NCBI RefSeq assembly: GCF_003049525.1
Contig: NZ_PYWL01000002.1
Span: 62,001 to 126,000 of the forward strand
Length of the DNA: 64,000 nt
Direction: 5' to 3'
Source of the DNA: Lysinibacillus fusiformis
GTDB lineage: Bacteria > Bacillota > Bacilli > Bacillales_A > Planococcaceae
The notes under the pieces are model-generated. The model was not told the DNA's origin and searched no databases. It worked only from the letters and a program-made list of their open reading frames with translations. Positions 25,476-34,942 of this stretch are shown piece by piece (the first letter of the stretch is position 1; every line of letters begins with the position of its first letter). Position numbers and translations under genes: made by a program.

Positions 25476-26258
25476 TTAACCCATAATATTGTAGCCTGCG
25501 TCGATGTAAATAGTTTCTCCAGTGACACCACGTGATAGGTGAGAGAGCATAACAATTGTCATATCGGCTACTTCATCTTGTTGAACATTTCGTTTTAAAG
25601 GAGCTGTTTCCTCGATTTTGTGTAAAATTGTATTAAAGGAAGGGACACCTTTTGCAGCAAGCGTACGAATAGCACCGGCTGAAATAGCATTTACGCGAAT
25701 ATTGTTTTGACCAATATCAGCAGCAAGATAGCGCATAGAAGCTTCTAATGCAGCCTTTGCTACACCCATCACATTATAGCCATCAAGCACTCGTTCCGCA
25801 CCTAAGTAACTCATTGTAACGATAGAGCCACCCTCTGTCATATACGGATGAGCTGCTTTGGCTGTTGAAATTAGAGAGTAGGCACTTGTATCTTGTGCAA
25901 AAGCATAGCCTTCACGTGTTGTTTCTAAGAAGCGGTTGTGTAAATCTTCAGCATGAGCAAATGCTACTGAGTGGACAATACCGTGAATAACGCCAACCTT
26001 TGAGCCAATTTCATCAAATGCTGCTTTTGTACTTTCATCACTATTAACGTCACATTGAACAACAAGGGAATCAGTTTGACCAATATTGTCTAATTGTTTT
26101 TGTAATTTTTTCAATGAGCGTTCTTGACGATAAGTGAAAATAACGTTTGCACCTACATCAAATAAACGTTTTGCAATGCCCCATGCGATACTACGATCAT
26201 TCGCTACACCCATGACAACAATATTTTTATCTTTTAATTGTAATAAATTATCCATCAT
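25476..26258 (-). CDS. fabI: Enoyl-[acyl-carrier-protein] reductase (NADH) FabI
   Basis: This 260-residue cytoplasmic enzyme carries out the last reductive step of fatty-acid elongation. It is a short-chain dehydrogenase-type protein with the FabI nucleotide site IVVMGVANDRSIAWGIAK near the N-terminus and VHSVAFAHAEDL. The catalytic Tyr/Lys pair is in YNVMGVAKAALE, followed by NAISAGAIRTLAA. It is the target of triclosan-type inhibitors. AAGGAG lies before the tandem ATG codons at 26258/26255. It has its own promoter with a FapR-like operator, so expression should respond to malonyl-CoA. Confidence 0.93.
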   Translation of the reverse strand: MMDNLLQLKDKNIVVMGVANDRSIAWGIAKRLFDVGANVIFTYRQERSLKKLQKQLDNIGQTDSLVVQCDVNSDESTKAAFDEIGSKVGVIHGIVHSVAFAHAEDLHNRFLETTREGYAFAQDTSAYSLISTAKAAHPYMTEGGSIVTMSYLGAERVLDGYNVMGVAKAALEASMRYLAADIGQNNIRVNAISAGAIRTLAAKGVPSFNTILHKIEETAPLKRNVQQDEVADMTIVMLSHLSRGVTGETIYIDAGYNIMG

Positions 26259-26291
26259 TATGAAGAACTCCTTTGTGAGATAATATCTGTT

Positions 26292-26339
26292 ATTAGTACC
26301 AACTACTAAAATCTTATCATACATAAAAAACTGTTGCAA
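26292..26339 (-). promoter_or_regulatory. fabI promoter with FapR-like operator
   Basis: On the minus strand, TTGCAA (26334-26339), 17 bp and TAAGAT (26311-26316) form the promoter. Directly downstream, 26292-26310 reads TTTAGTAGTTGGTACTAAT on that strand. This near-palindrome matches the FapR consensus (TTAGTACCTGNTACTAAT-like). Confidence 0.7.
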
Positions 26340-26360
26340 TAGAGTAGCCGATTATCGGGC

Positions 26361-26396
26361 AAAAAAAATTCATCTCTTCTATGTGAGAGACGAATT
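26361..26396 (-). terminator. Terminator upstream of fabI, ends the 198-residue gene
   Basis: AATTCATCTCTT pairs with GAGAGACGAATT with one mismatch. On the minus strand eight T follow, placing it at the end of the hypothetical gene at 26407-27003. Confidence 0.8.
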
Positions 26397-26406
26397 AAAA
26401 AGCAAC

Positions 26407-27003
26407 CTATAGAGCTATATAATCTTCATACATATCTACTGCTTGATAAACAGCACTATTGATAGTGATTCTAAAGCAATTTTGGCTACGAATGGTTTGG
26501 GCAAGAATTTTGATGGCTCTTGTTTGGTCTCTATGGAAAGGAGTGTTGTCCGTTTGAAACCCATCATCTAAATATGCAAGAAAATAAGGTTTATCTTCCT
26601 GCGAATTTAATAAATCTGCCTCAGTACTCTTTCCAACGGTCTTATAAACCCATAAATCAATGGCATTTCCTAATTGGAATGCAGCAAAATATTGTAAATC
26701 ATCATTATTACAATGATTTATTTTTTGAATTATTTGAATTTTTTTGAGCTCTTCCAGCAAAAATGTATTGATAGAGTAGTATATGGCCTTAGAGGGATTG
26801 AGTATCAGTTCATCGGTATGCTGAGATTTTAAAAATACCCAATTATTTAAAACTATGGCCCATGAATCGAGTGTATTTAAACATTTAGCATAAACCTGTG
26901 GAAAAATCATTTGCCATTTTGCCGCAAGATTTTTAAATTGATCAATATGGTCTTGATCGATATGAAATAAACTATGCTCTACTTGTAACTGCTCAAACAT
27001 CAT
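26407..27003 (-). CDS. Hypothetical protein (198 aa)
   Basis: This is a soluble protein of 198 residues with no family I recognise. It is rich in aromatic and polar residues (WQMIFPQVYAKCLNTLDSWA, NAIDLWVYKTVGKS, FLAYLDDGFQTDN) and has no signal peptide, membrane segment or metal motif. Four ATG codons are in tandem (26998-27009). The third, at 27003, is 7 bases from GGAGG and is used here. It is flanked by its own terminator and by the ferredoxin terminator, so it is monocistronic. Confidence 0.6.
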   Translation of the reverse strand: MMFEQLQVEHSLFHIDQDHIDQFKNLAAKWQMIFPQVYAKCLNTLDSWAIVLNNWVFLKSQHTDELILNPSKAIYYSINTFLLEELKKIQIIQKINHCNNDDLQYFAAFQLGNAIDLWVYKTVGKSTEADLLNSQEDKPYFLAYLDDGFQTDNTPFHRDQTRAIKILAQTIRSQNCFRITINSAVYQAVDMYEDYIAL

Positions 27004-27094
27004 CATCATTCCTCCAATAGATTGGTCCGTATAGAAAAGAGCTATATGATGGATTATCATGTTGCAAAAGGTAGCAAAATATTTCATTCAAAAG

Positions 27095-27122
27095 AAAAGG
27101 CACCCATTGAAGGATGCCTTTT
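27095..27122 (-). terminator. Ferredoxin gene terminator
   Basis: AAAAGGCA pairs with TGCCTTTT with an imperfect inner part. The T run is on the minus strand, just past the fer stop. Confidence 0.75.
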
Positions 27123-27145
27123 GGGTATACATACAAATTAAAGGA

Positions 27146-28529
<1,384 letters not shown>

Positions 28530-29972
28530 ATGGAACTGGAAGAACTATTGCATAAACATTTTGGTTACTCATCATTTCGACCAGGGCAAAGGGAAGTCAT
28601 TGAAGCAATACTTCAAGAGAAAGATGTAATGGCCTTATTGCCCACAGGAATGGGAAAATCATTGTGCTATCAGCTCCCGGCCTACATTTTAGATAAACCT
28701 GTGCTAATCGTTTCTCCATTGCTTTCTTTAATGCAAGATCAGGTAGAGGAATTGAAACGTTTTGGAGAAAAGAGGGTTGTCGCCTTAAATTCCTTTTTAT
28801 CTCTCACTGAAAAACGGTATGTATTACATTATTTAGAACAATATCGTTTTATTTTTACCTCTCCAGAGATGCTACTTCAACAGCAGGTGCAAGACAAATT
28901 AGCGCAAGTGAAATTAGGTTTAATCGTAGTGGACGAGGCTCATTGTATATCGCAATGGGGTTATGATTTTCGACCAGATTATTTACGGATAGGTGAGTGG
29001 CTATCAAGGCACAATCGACCTCCACTGCTAGCACTATCCGCGACTGCAACAAGTAAGGTCATGCAAGATATTCGGGAAACATTATCGTTAAAGGAACCAT
29101 TTGAATTTATGTATAATGTGGATCGGCCAAATATTCATTTAGGACGCATTGTTCTAGAGGATAAGGCAGATAAAGCGAGCTGGCTTATGCGACATGTCAA
29201 AGAAACTGCTGGCCCAGGAATACTGTATGTTTCCTCACGCAAACGAGCGCAACAATATAGTGAGGCATTTTTACAAGCGGGTATTCGTACTGCAGCCTAT
29301 CATGCAGGCTATGGGGCGGAGGATCGCCAATTTATTCAGCAGCAGTTTATTGATGGCGAATTGGACTGGATAGTGGCAACAAACGCTTTTGGTATGGGGA
29401 TTAATAAACAAGATATTCGTCAGGTCATTCATGAATCAATGCCTGCTAATATTGCAAATTATATGCAGGAAATTGGTCGAGCAGGTCGAGATGGTGAGTC
29501 TGCGCTTGCCATTTTACTCTATAGTGATGGTGATGAAGAGCTAGCGAAGTTCGTTGTTACGGGTGATCTTCCGAGTCCACAGCATGTTGATCGCTATGAG
29601 GAACTCATTTCCCAGCAGGTACTGCCAGCACAGATGTTAAAAAATGGGGAACTAGGTGAGACGGCATTTCGTGTGTTAGACTATTGGATGCAACAAGAAA
29701 CGAAGGAGCAAGTGAAGGCTCGACTAAATCATTTAGCCCTAGAAAAATACCATGCAGTCGATGAAATGTTGAAGATTATACAGACAAAAGACTGTATTCG
29801 TGAACATCTTGTCGGGTATTTCGGGCAAAAATTGCAAAAAAAACCGGAAAACTGTTGTGAAAACTGTGGAATCCATTATGATGAAATCAAGAAAGAACGC
29901 TTAACTGCCGAGAAAAAAATAGAAATGATTTCGTGGGAACGTCGATTGCAGCAACTTTTAATGGGTAATTAG
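28530..29972 (+). CDS. recS: RecQ-family ATP-dependent DNA helicase RecS
   Basis: This 480-residue superfamily 2 helicase has motif I LLPTGMGKSLCYQLP (Walker A at about 38-45), DEAH in VVDEAHCISQWGYDFRP, motif III ALSATAT and motif VI QEIGRAGRDG. A Cys cluster (CCENCG) near residue 447 is the zinc-binding part. It lacks the HRDC domain of full-length RecQ, as B. subtilis RecS does. It unwinds recombination and stalled-fork intermediates. It starts directly after the ypbB stop, so the two are cotranscribed. Confidence 0.92.
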   Translation: MELEELLHKHFGYSSFRPGQREVIEAILQEKDVMALLPTGMGKSLCYQLPAYILDKPVLIVSPLLSLMQDQVEELKRFGEKRVVALNSFLSLTEKRYVLHYLEQYRFIFTSPEMLLQQQVQDKLAQVKLGLIVVDEAHCISQWGYDFRPDYLRIGEWLSRHNRPPLLALSATATSKVMQDIRETLSLKEPFEFMYNVDRPNIHLGRIVLEDKADKASWLMRHVKETAGPGILYVSSRKRAQQYSEAFLQAGIRTAAYHAGYGAEDRQFIQQQFIDGELDWIVATNAFGMGINKQDIRQVIHESMPANIANYMQEIGRAGRDGESALAILLYSDGDEELAKFVVTGDLPSPQHVDRYEELISQQVLPAQMLKNGELGETAFRVLDYWMQQETKEQVKARLNHLALEKYHAVDEMLKIIQTKDCIREHLVGYFGQKLQKKPENCCENCGIHYDEIKKERLTAEKKIEMISWERRLQQLLMGN

Positions 29973-30058
29973 ACTAAATCTGACGGTCATTTACTTTTTT
30001 CGTAAAATTCGTCATAATAGAATGACAGAAAGCGTAGTAAGGTTTGGGGGAAAGACGA

Positions 30059-30769
30059 ATGAGTAAAGAAGATTATCGCGATAAAATAGAAGAACATCGA
30101 CAATCATTTGAAGATGAGCAAAACGAACAGCAAACATTGTCGAGAGTTTCCAGAATGAATAAAAATGGAGATAAAAACAAAAAGCCAAAAAATCCGAAAC
30201 GAAGAACACCGTTAATGACTATACTTTTTGTGATATTTATCCTTATCCCATTAACTATTCTTGTTTATTTTTGGAAGTTTTACGAACCAGGGAAATCAAT
30301 AGAGCAAGCTGAGAAGGACTCAGCTGAACAGGTCGTCGAAATGGATTCTTCAGAGGCTTCCGCATCTGACAAAGACAAAAATAAAGACAAAGGCGATCAA
30401 GCTGATCAAAAATCAAACGAGCCATCTAAAGAAGATGCTGATAAAGTAACGGCAGATCAAAAAGAAGCTGAGGCAGCGAAAAAAGCACAAGAGGCAAAAA
30501 ATGCTGAAGAAGCACGTAAAGCTGAAGAAGCAAGAATAGCTCAGCAACAGGCAGAGGCAGCGAAAAAGGCTGAAGAGGCTAAAAAAGCAGAAGAAGCGAA
30601 ACAAAATGCTAAAGCAAGTACACACACTGTCAAAGCAAATGAGAACTTATTCCGTATTGCATTAAATCATTATGGTGATGGTAGTGAAGCGACTTTAGCT
30701 AAAATTCGTGCTGCTAATGGTATGTCTTCAAATACCGTTATGGTTGGGCAAGTAATTAAACTTCCTTAA
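30059..30769 (+). CDS. ypbE: LysM domain membrane protein YpbE
   Basis: This 236-residue protein is anchored by one membrane segment (about 55-75) after a charged cytoplasmic N-terminus. The extracellular part is a very low-complexity Ala/Glu/Lys linker (repeated AEEAKKA-like units, about 135-188) ending in a LysM domain (about 190-235; HTVKANENLFRIALNHYGDG) that binds peptidoglycan. ATG 30059 was chosen because GGGGGA is properly spaced. The position after recS matches B. subtilis YpbE. The function in the wall is unknown. Confidence 0.85.
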   Translation: MSKEDYRDKIEEHRQSFEDEQNEQQTLSRVSRMNKNGDKNKKPKNPKRRTPLMTILFVIFILIPLTILVYFWKFYEPGKSIEQAEKDSAEQVVEMDSSEASASDKDKNKDKGDQADQKSNEPSKEDADKVTADQKEAEAAKKAQEAKNAEEARKAEEARIAQQQAEAAKKAEEAKKAEEAKQNAKASTHTVKANENLFRIALNHYGDGSEATLAKIRAANGMSSNTVMVGQVIKLP

Positions 30770-30850
30770 ATAAAAGCCATATAATGGTCATATAGTTTAG
30801 CAAGTATAAAATAAAGGACAAACGTTCACACCAAAACGTACGTCTGATTT

Positions 30851-30900
30851 AGCAAAAAGACGATTCTTCATAAGAAACGAATCGTCTTTTTGCTGTCGTA
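30851..30900 (+). terminator. Terminator after ypbE
   Basis: AGCAAAAAGACGATTC and GAATCGTCTTTTTGCT form a perfect 16-bp stem with a 12-base loop, containing its own T run. Confidence 0.85.
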
Positions 30901-30915
30901 AGGAGAAGTGAGAGA

Positions 30916-31671
30916 ATGCTTTATATAGGGCTATTGCTTATCATAGTGGTCATCTTTTTGCTTTATATGTGGAAGGTGGCGCATGAGAACAATGTTTTAC
31001 ATCACCAGCTATTATTAAAGGGAGAGCCGGAAAAGGTACGTTTATTTTTTATTTCAGATGTTCATTTGCGTAAAATTAATAAAAGAATGATTGCACAGCT
31101 AACAGAACACTTTGATGCGGTCATTATTGGTGGAGATTTAGCAGATAATCGCACACCCATTTCACGTATTCATGACAATTTACAATTATTAACCTCCATT
31201 GGACCAACTTATTTTGTATGGGGAAATAATGATAGAGAAGTGGGAGAAGATCGGCTGAAGAGTATTTTGCAGAAATATCATATTCAAATTATTGTCAATG
31301 ATGCGGTGCTGTTACCTACGAAAAACCGCTTCTGGCTTAGTGCAATTGAGGATACAACGATTAAAGAATATAGCTTTGAAAAAGCCTTTAAAAAAGTTGG
31401 AGAGCGTGATCTAGTTGTTTTTATTGCGCATAATCCAGAGGTTTTTGCAAAAGTCCGCGCTAAGTACCGTGCTGATTTAATGATGGGAGGACATTTACAT
31501 GGAGGGCAGATTCGATTTGGTCCATATGGTGTCCATCCTAATGGTTCTTATCGAGAGCGAGATGGTGTCATGACTTTAGTAAGCAATGGTTATGGTACTA
31601 CATTATTGCCCATGAGACTTGGTGCCAAACCACAATGTCATATAATCGACATCGATATTTCAAGTAAATAA
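30916..31671 (+). CDS. ypbG: Membrane-anchored metallophosphoesterase YpbG
   Basis: This 251-residue protein has one N-terminal membrane segment (about 2-18) and a calcineurin-like phosphoesterase domain. The metal ligands appear in order as FISDVHL, GGDLAD, GNNDRE, IAHNPE and GGHLHGGQIRFGP. It resembles B. subtilis YpbG and the YkuE/LpxH-type enzymes that act on phospholipid or isoprenoid phosphates. GTAAGGAG lies upstream of ATG 30916. The substrate is unknown. Confidence 0.87.
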   Translation: MLYIGLLLIIVVIFLLYMWKVAHENNVLHHQLLLKGEPEKVRLFFISDVHLRKINKRMIAQLTEHFDAVIIGGDLADNRTPISRIHDNLQLLTSIGPTYFVWGNNDREVGEDRLKSILQKYHIQIIVNDAVLLPTKNRFWLSAIEDTTIKEYSFEKAFKKVGERDLVVFIAHNPEVFAKVRAKYRADLMMGGHLHGGQIRFGPYGVHPNGSYRERDGVMTLVSNGYGTTLLPMRLGAKPQCHIIDIDISSK

Positions 31672-31784
31672 ACAAACAAAACTTGCTAGAAGGCGTATAA
31701 TATATAGGAATCGTCTATTTTCATAATGGATGTAAGCAAGGAACAGCCACTAAAGCTGTCCAAATTCGATTGGAGTGTCAAGAA

Positions 31785-32750
31785 ATGCAGCAAGCAGATG
31801 CCATTATTGTTGGAGGAGGCCCATGTGGTTTAGCAGCAGCAATAGCTTTGCAAAATATTGGATTAAACCCCATTGTCATTGAAAAGGGTAATATCGTCAA
31901 TGCGATTTATCATTATCCTACACATCAAACTTTTTTTAGTACAAGTGAACGATTAGGAATTGGCGATGTGCCATTTATTATTGAAGGACGTAAGCCCAAG
32001 CGGAATCAAGCGCTTGTATATTATCGAGAAGTTGTTCGATTAAAAAATATTCAAGTTAACCGCTTCGAAAAAGTGCAAAGTGTCGTGAAAAATAATGGTA
32101 TGTTTACTGTTACTTCAGACAAGGATAAATATGAAACACCTCATGTCATTATTGCGACAGGCTATTATGATCATCCTAATTTTTTAAATATCACTGGTGA
32201 ACAATTACCTAAAGTTTTCCATTACTTTAAAGAGGGGCATGAATTTTTTGATACGGATGTTCTTGTTATAGGAGGCAAAAATTCAGCTGTAGATGCAGCA
32301 TTGGAATTAAATAAGGCAGGTGCTCGCGTAACGGTTGCCTATCGTGGAAGTGAATACTCTCCAAGTATTAAGCCATGGGTATTACCTGAATTTGAGGGGG
32401 TAGTCAAAACGGGAGAAGTTGACATGCATTTTAATACGAATGTGTTAGAGATTCGTGAGCATGAAGTGGTTTTAGAAATAGATGGCCAAGAAAAGGTGTT
32501 GCACAATGATTTTGTCTTTGCCATGACTGGCTATCATCCTGATCATTCCTTTATTAAAGCCATGGGTGTTGATATTGACGAAGAAACGGGCCGCCCTTAT
32601 TTTACACCGGAAACGATGGAAACAAATGTCGAAGGTTTGTTTATCGCAGGCGTAATTGCTGCGGGGAATAATGCCAACGAAATTTTTATTGAAAACGGAC
32701 GTTTCCATGGGGATTGTATCGCTCAAACTATTGCTCAAAGAAAAGGATAA
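31785..32750 (+). CDS. bdrA: Bacillithiol disulfide reductase BdrA (YpdA)
   Basis: This 321-residue NADPH-dependent flavoprotein reduces oxidised bacillithiol (BSSB). The FAD site is IIVGGGPCGLAAA, whose Cys14 is the conserved residue of the YpdA family. The NADPH site is VLVIGGKNSAVDAALEL, and GLFIAGVIAAG is near the end. ATG 31785 puts that Cys exactly at position 14 and has GGAGTG 7 bases upstream. It keeps the low-molecular-weight thiol pool reduced in the cytoplasm. gudB, which precedes it in B. subtilis, is absent here. Confidence 0.9.
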   Translation: MQQADAIIVGGGPCGLAAAIALQNIGLNPIVIEKGNIVNAIYHYPTHQTFFSTSERLGIGDVPFIIEGRKPKRNQALVYYREVVRLKNIQVNRFEKVQSVVKNNGMFTVTSDKDKYETPHVIIATGYYDHPNFLNITGEQLPKVFHYFKEGHEFFDTDVLVIGGKNSAVDAALELNKAGARVTVAYRGSEYSPSIKPWVLPEFEGVVKTGEVDMHFNTNVLEIREHEVVLEIDGQEKVLHNDFVFAMTGYHPDHSFIKAMGVDIDEETGRPYFTPETMETNVEGLFIAGVIAAGNNANEIFIENGRFHGDCIAQTIAQRKG

Positions 32751-32757
32751 TGGTGAG

Positions 32758-32790
32758 GCTGTATAGGCGTGTAGCTTATACAGCCTTTTT
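32758..32790 (+). terminator. Terminator between bdrA and the plsY-like gene
   Basis: GGCTGTATA pairs with TATACAGCC, followed by TTTTT, only 4 bases before the plsY-like ribosome binding site. The downstream pair therefore depends on readthrough or on a promoter I cannot identify. Confidence 0.75.
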
Positions 32791-32807
32791 AGTAAGGAGG
32801 AATAGGA

Positions 32808-33368
32808 TTGATTGGTTTGTACTGGCTCTTCAGTTATTTAATAGGAAACTTCATGACAGCATTTTTCGTTGGAAAGATATATGGTGTCAATTTGCAGGAA
32901 GAACGCAGTAAAAATTTAGGTGCGCGCAATGCAGGAAGCGTCCTTGGCAAGAGGGCCTTTCTTCTGACATTTCTTGGCGATGCCTTGAAGGGTGTGCTCG
33001 TGGTAGGCTTAGGCCGTTTATGGTATTTAGAAGAATGGGTTATTGTTAGTGGTGCAGCCTGTGTGATTGCAGGTCATTTATATCCTTTCTGGCTAAAATA
33101 TAAGGGAGGAAAGGGAGTAGCAACTTTTATTGGAGTTGGTCTCGCTTTATCACCAGGCTTGTTTTTATGGATGATTGCAGGTACTGGGGCCGTACTGATG
33201 TTAACAAGGAGCTTAACATTAGGCATGGTTGGTGGTTTTATTTTTTATGTTGGCGCCATCATTCAGGCTGGCCTATTAGTGCCCTACGCACTTTTGATGA
33301 TGGCAATCGTGTGTATGCTCATAAGACATATGTCTAATATTAAGGAGTCATGGAAAAGAGGGAAGTAA
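32808..33368 (+). CDS. PlsY-like glycerol-3-phosphate acyltransferase, divergent
   Basis: This 186-residue membrane protein has five or six hydrophobic segments and the PlsY family motifs: SKNLGARNAG (34-43, motif 1), KGGKGVAT (99-106, motif 2) and IRHMSN near residue 168 (motif 3). PlsY transfers an acyl chain from acyl-phosphate to glycerol-3-phosphate. Motif 1 differs from the SGNIGATN of housekeeping PlsY, which suggests a paralogue with another acceptor. The start is TTG 32808 with TAAGGAGG upstream. It is followed 4 bases later by the GNAT-aminotransferase fusion, so the two are almost certainly cotranslated. Confidence 0.78.
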   Translation: MIGLYWLFSYLIGNFMTAFFVGKIYGVNLQEERSKNLGARNAGSVLGKRAFLLTFLGDALKGVLVVGLGRLWYLEEWVIVSGAACVIAGHLYPFWLKYKGGKGVATFIGVGLALSPGLFLWMIAGTGAVLMLTRSLTLGMVGGFIFYVGAIIQAGLLVPYALLMMAIVCMLIRHMSNIKESWKRGK

Positions 33369-33372
33369 AGAG

Positions 33373-34914
33373 ATGTATTGGTGTAAAATAGCTCAAACAA
33401 ATGAAGAGTATGAGGCGATTGCGCGATTGAATTATGAGACATTTGTGGAGGAAATACCACAGCATGAACCAAATACGCAAAGACTAAAGGTTGACCGATT
33501 CCATGAGCAAAATACATATATAGTGGTGTATAAAAAAACAGAATTAATTGGAATGGTAGCATTTAGAGATCAAAGACCCTTTTCAATTGATGAAAAAATT
33601 GGGAAGGTGGAGCAATTTTTACCGCAAGAGGTTTGTGACAAGATTTGTGAAATACGCTTACTTGCTGTGAAAAAAAATTATCGAACTGGGCGAGTCCTAT
33701 TGAAGCTCACTCAAGCTTTAAATACATTTGCCTATGAAAAGGGCTATACGGCAGCCGTAATTTCGGGAACAACGCGTGAAGAAAAGCTCTATAAGCAAAT
33801 GGGTTTTCAACAATTTGCTCCAGCTGTTGGAGTAACGGATGCCCAGTTTTTACCTATGGTGCTTACTAGAGATGTATTTGAACATGACCTACAACGTAGG
33901 CTTGCAAAAGATAACTATACTTTTTATCCTGGACCAGTTAAGCAATTAGAGACTATAGGATATACCAATTTATCGCATCGTTCGCTAAGTTTTAAGGCAA
34001 TCTATGAACGAGTACAGCAAAAGTTACTACAATTAGCGAATACCAAGCATGTTGGAATAATCGTTGGAACTGGAACATTGGCCAATGAGGTGATGCTTGC
34101 TCAATTACAGGCACAGCAATTAGGGAAAGGTCTTATTCTAACAAATGGGGAATTTGGTGAGCGGTTGAGAAAACAAGCAGTCCGTTGGTCATTAGATTTT
34201 GATGTCGTTGAACAAGAATGGGGAACACTATTTGATTGCGAGAAAATAGCGTTATTATTAGAAACTAGAGCATATGAGTGGGTGTTGGTCGTGCATGGGG
34301 AAACCTCGACGGGGACTTGTAATAATTTAGATGGTCTTAGTCAATTGGCAAAGTGTTATAATGTGAAGCTATGTGTAGATAGCATCAGTACGTTCGGTGC
34401 TATGCCATTTTCGTTACAGGATTGTTATTTGGCTACTGCAGTGAGTGGGAAAGCAATTGGGGCAGTAAGTGGGCTCGCATTTGTATTTTCACAATACTTA
34501 GCACAATCCGCCACTACATTGCCTGCATACTTGGACTTAGCAAATTACCAGCAAGGTGCCATACCTTTTACGCTTCCAGCCGTATTGCTTGGTAATTTAG
34601 ATGAGTCTTTACAAGCCTATCCTGTCCGCTATGAGCAGCTACAGCAACGTTTTGAGGCACTACTGCAGCTGCCCTATATGCACTTTCAATTACCAACAAC
34701 TCGGTACCCAATGCTTATAACCATTCAACTGCCAAAGACACTTTCAAACCTACACATCGATTTAGCCTTAAATGGACTATTAGTTCATGGTGATAGCCCA
34801 TATTTACGTCAAAGAGGATTTCTTCAGTTTGCTGTCATTCAGCCAGATTTCGACGATGCTCTTGTACGTCTTAATGAAATGCTGCACTACTATGAACAAA
34901 TAATCGAGGCATAA
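33373..34914 (+). CDS. Fusion of FeeM/LuxI-like GNAT domain and class V aminotransferase
   Basis: This is a 513-residue two-domain protein. Residues 1-165 are a GNAT-fold domain resembling N-acyl-amino-acid synthases (FeeM) and LuxI: LNYETFVEEIP at 19-29 and EIRLLAVKKNYRTGR at 93-107. Residues about 180-510 are a class V (AGXT/PhnW-like) aminotransferase with FYPGPV, HRSLSF, GTGTLANEV, HGETSTGT (308-315), VDSIST and the PLP Lys360 in SGKAIGAVSG. All key PLP residues seem intact. The pairing with a PlsY-like acyltransferase suggests that an amine or amino acid is produced and then acylated. The product is unknown and the biochemical idea is inference. Confidence 0.75.
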   Translation: MYWCKIAQTNEEYEAIARLNYETFVEEIPQHEPNTQRLKVDRFHEQNTYIVVYKKTELIGMVAFRDQRPFSIDEKIGKVEQFLPQEVCDKICEIRLLAVKKNYRTGRVLLKLTQALNTFAYEKGYTAAVISGTTREEKLYKQMGFQQFAPAVGVTDAQFLPMVLTRDVFEHDLQRRLAKDNYTFYPGPVKQLETIGYTNLSHRSLSFKAIYERVQQKLLQLANTKHVGIIVGTGTLANEVMLAQLQAQQLGKGLILTNGEFGERLRKQAVRWSLDFDVVEQEWGTLFDCEKIALLLETRAYEWVLVVHGETSTGTCNNLDGLSQLAKCYNVKLCVDSISTFGAMPFSLQDCYLATAVSGKAIGAVSGLAFVFSQYLAQSATTLPAYLDLANYQQGAIPFTLPAVLLGNLDESLQAYPVRYEQLQQRFEALLQLPYMHFQLPTTRYPMLITIQLPKTLSNLHIDLALNGLLVHGDSPYLRQRGFLQFAVIQPDFDDALVRLNEMLHYYEQIIEA

Positions 34915-34942
34915 GCAAGTGCTCAATATGAATACATTGACT

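Noticed and set aside
31672..31784. Promoter or riboswitch in the gap between ypbG and bdrA
   Set aside because: A TATAAT is present but no matching -35 or stable leader structure is visible, so it was not annotated.
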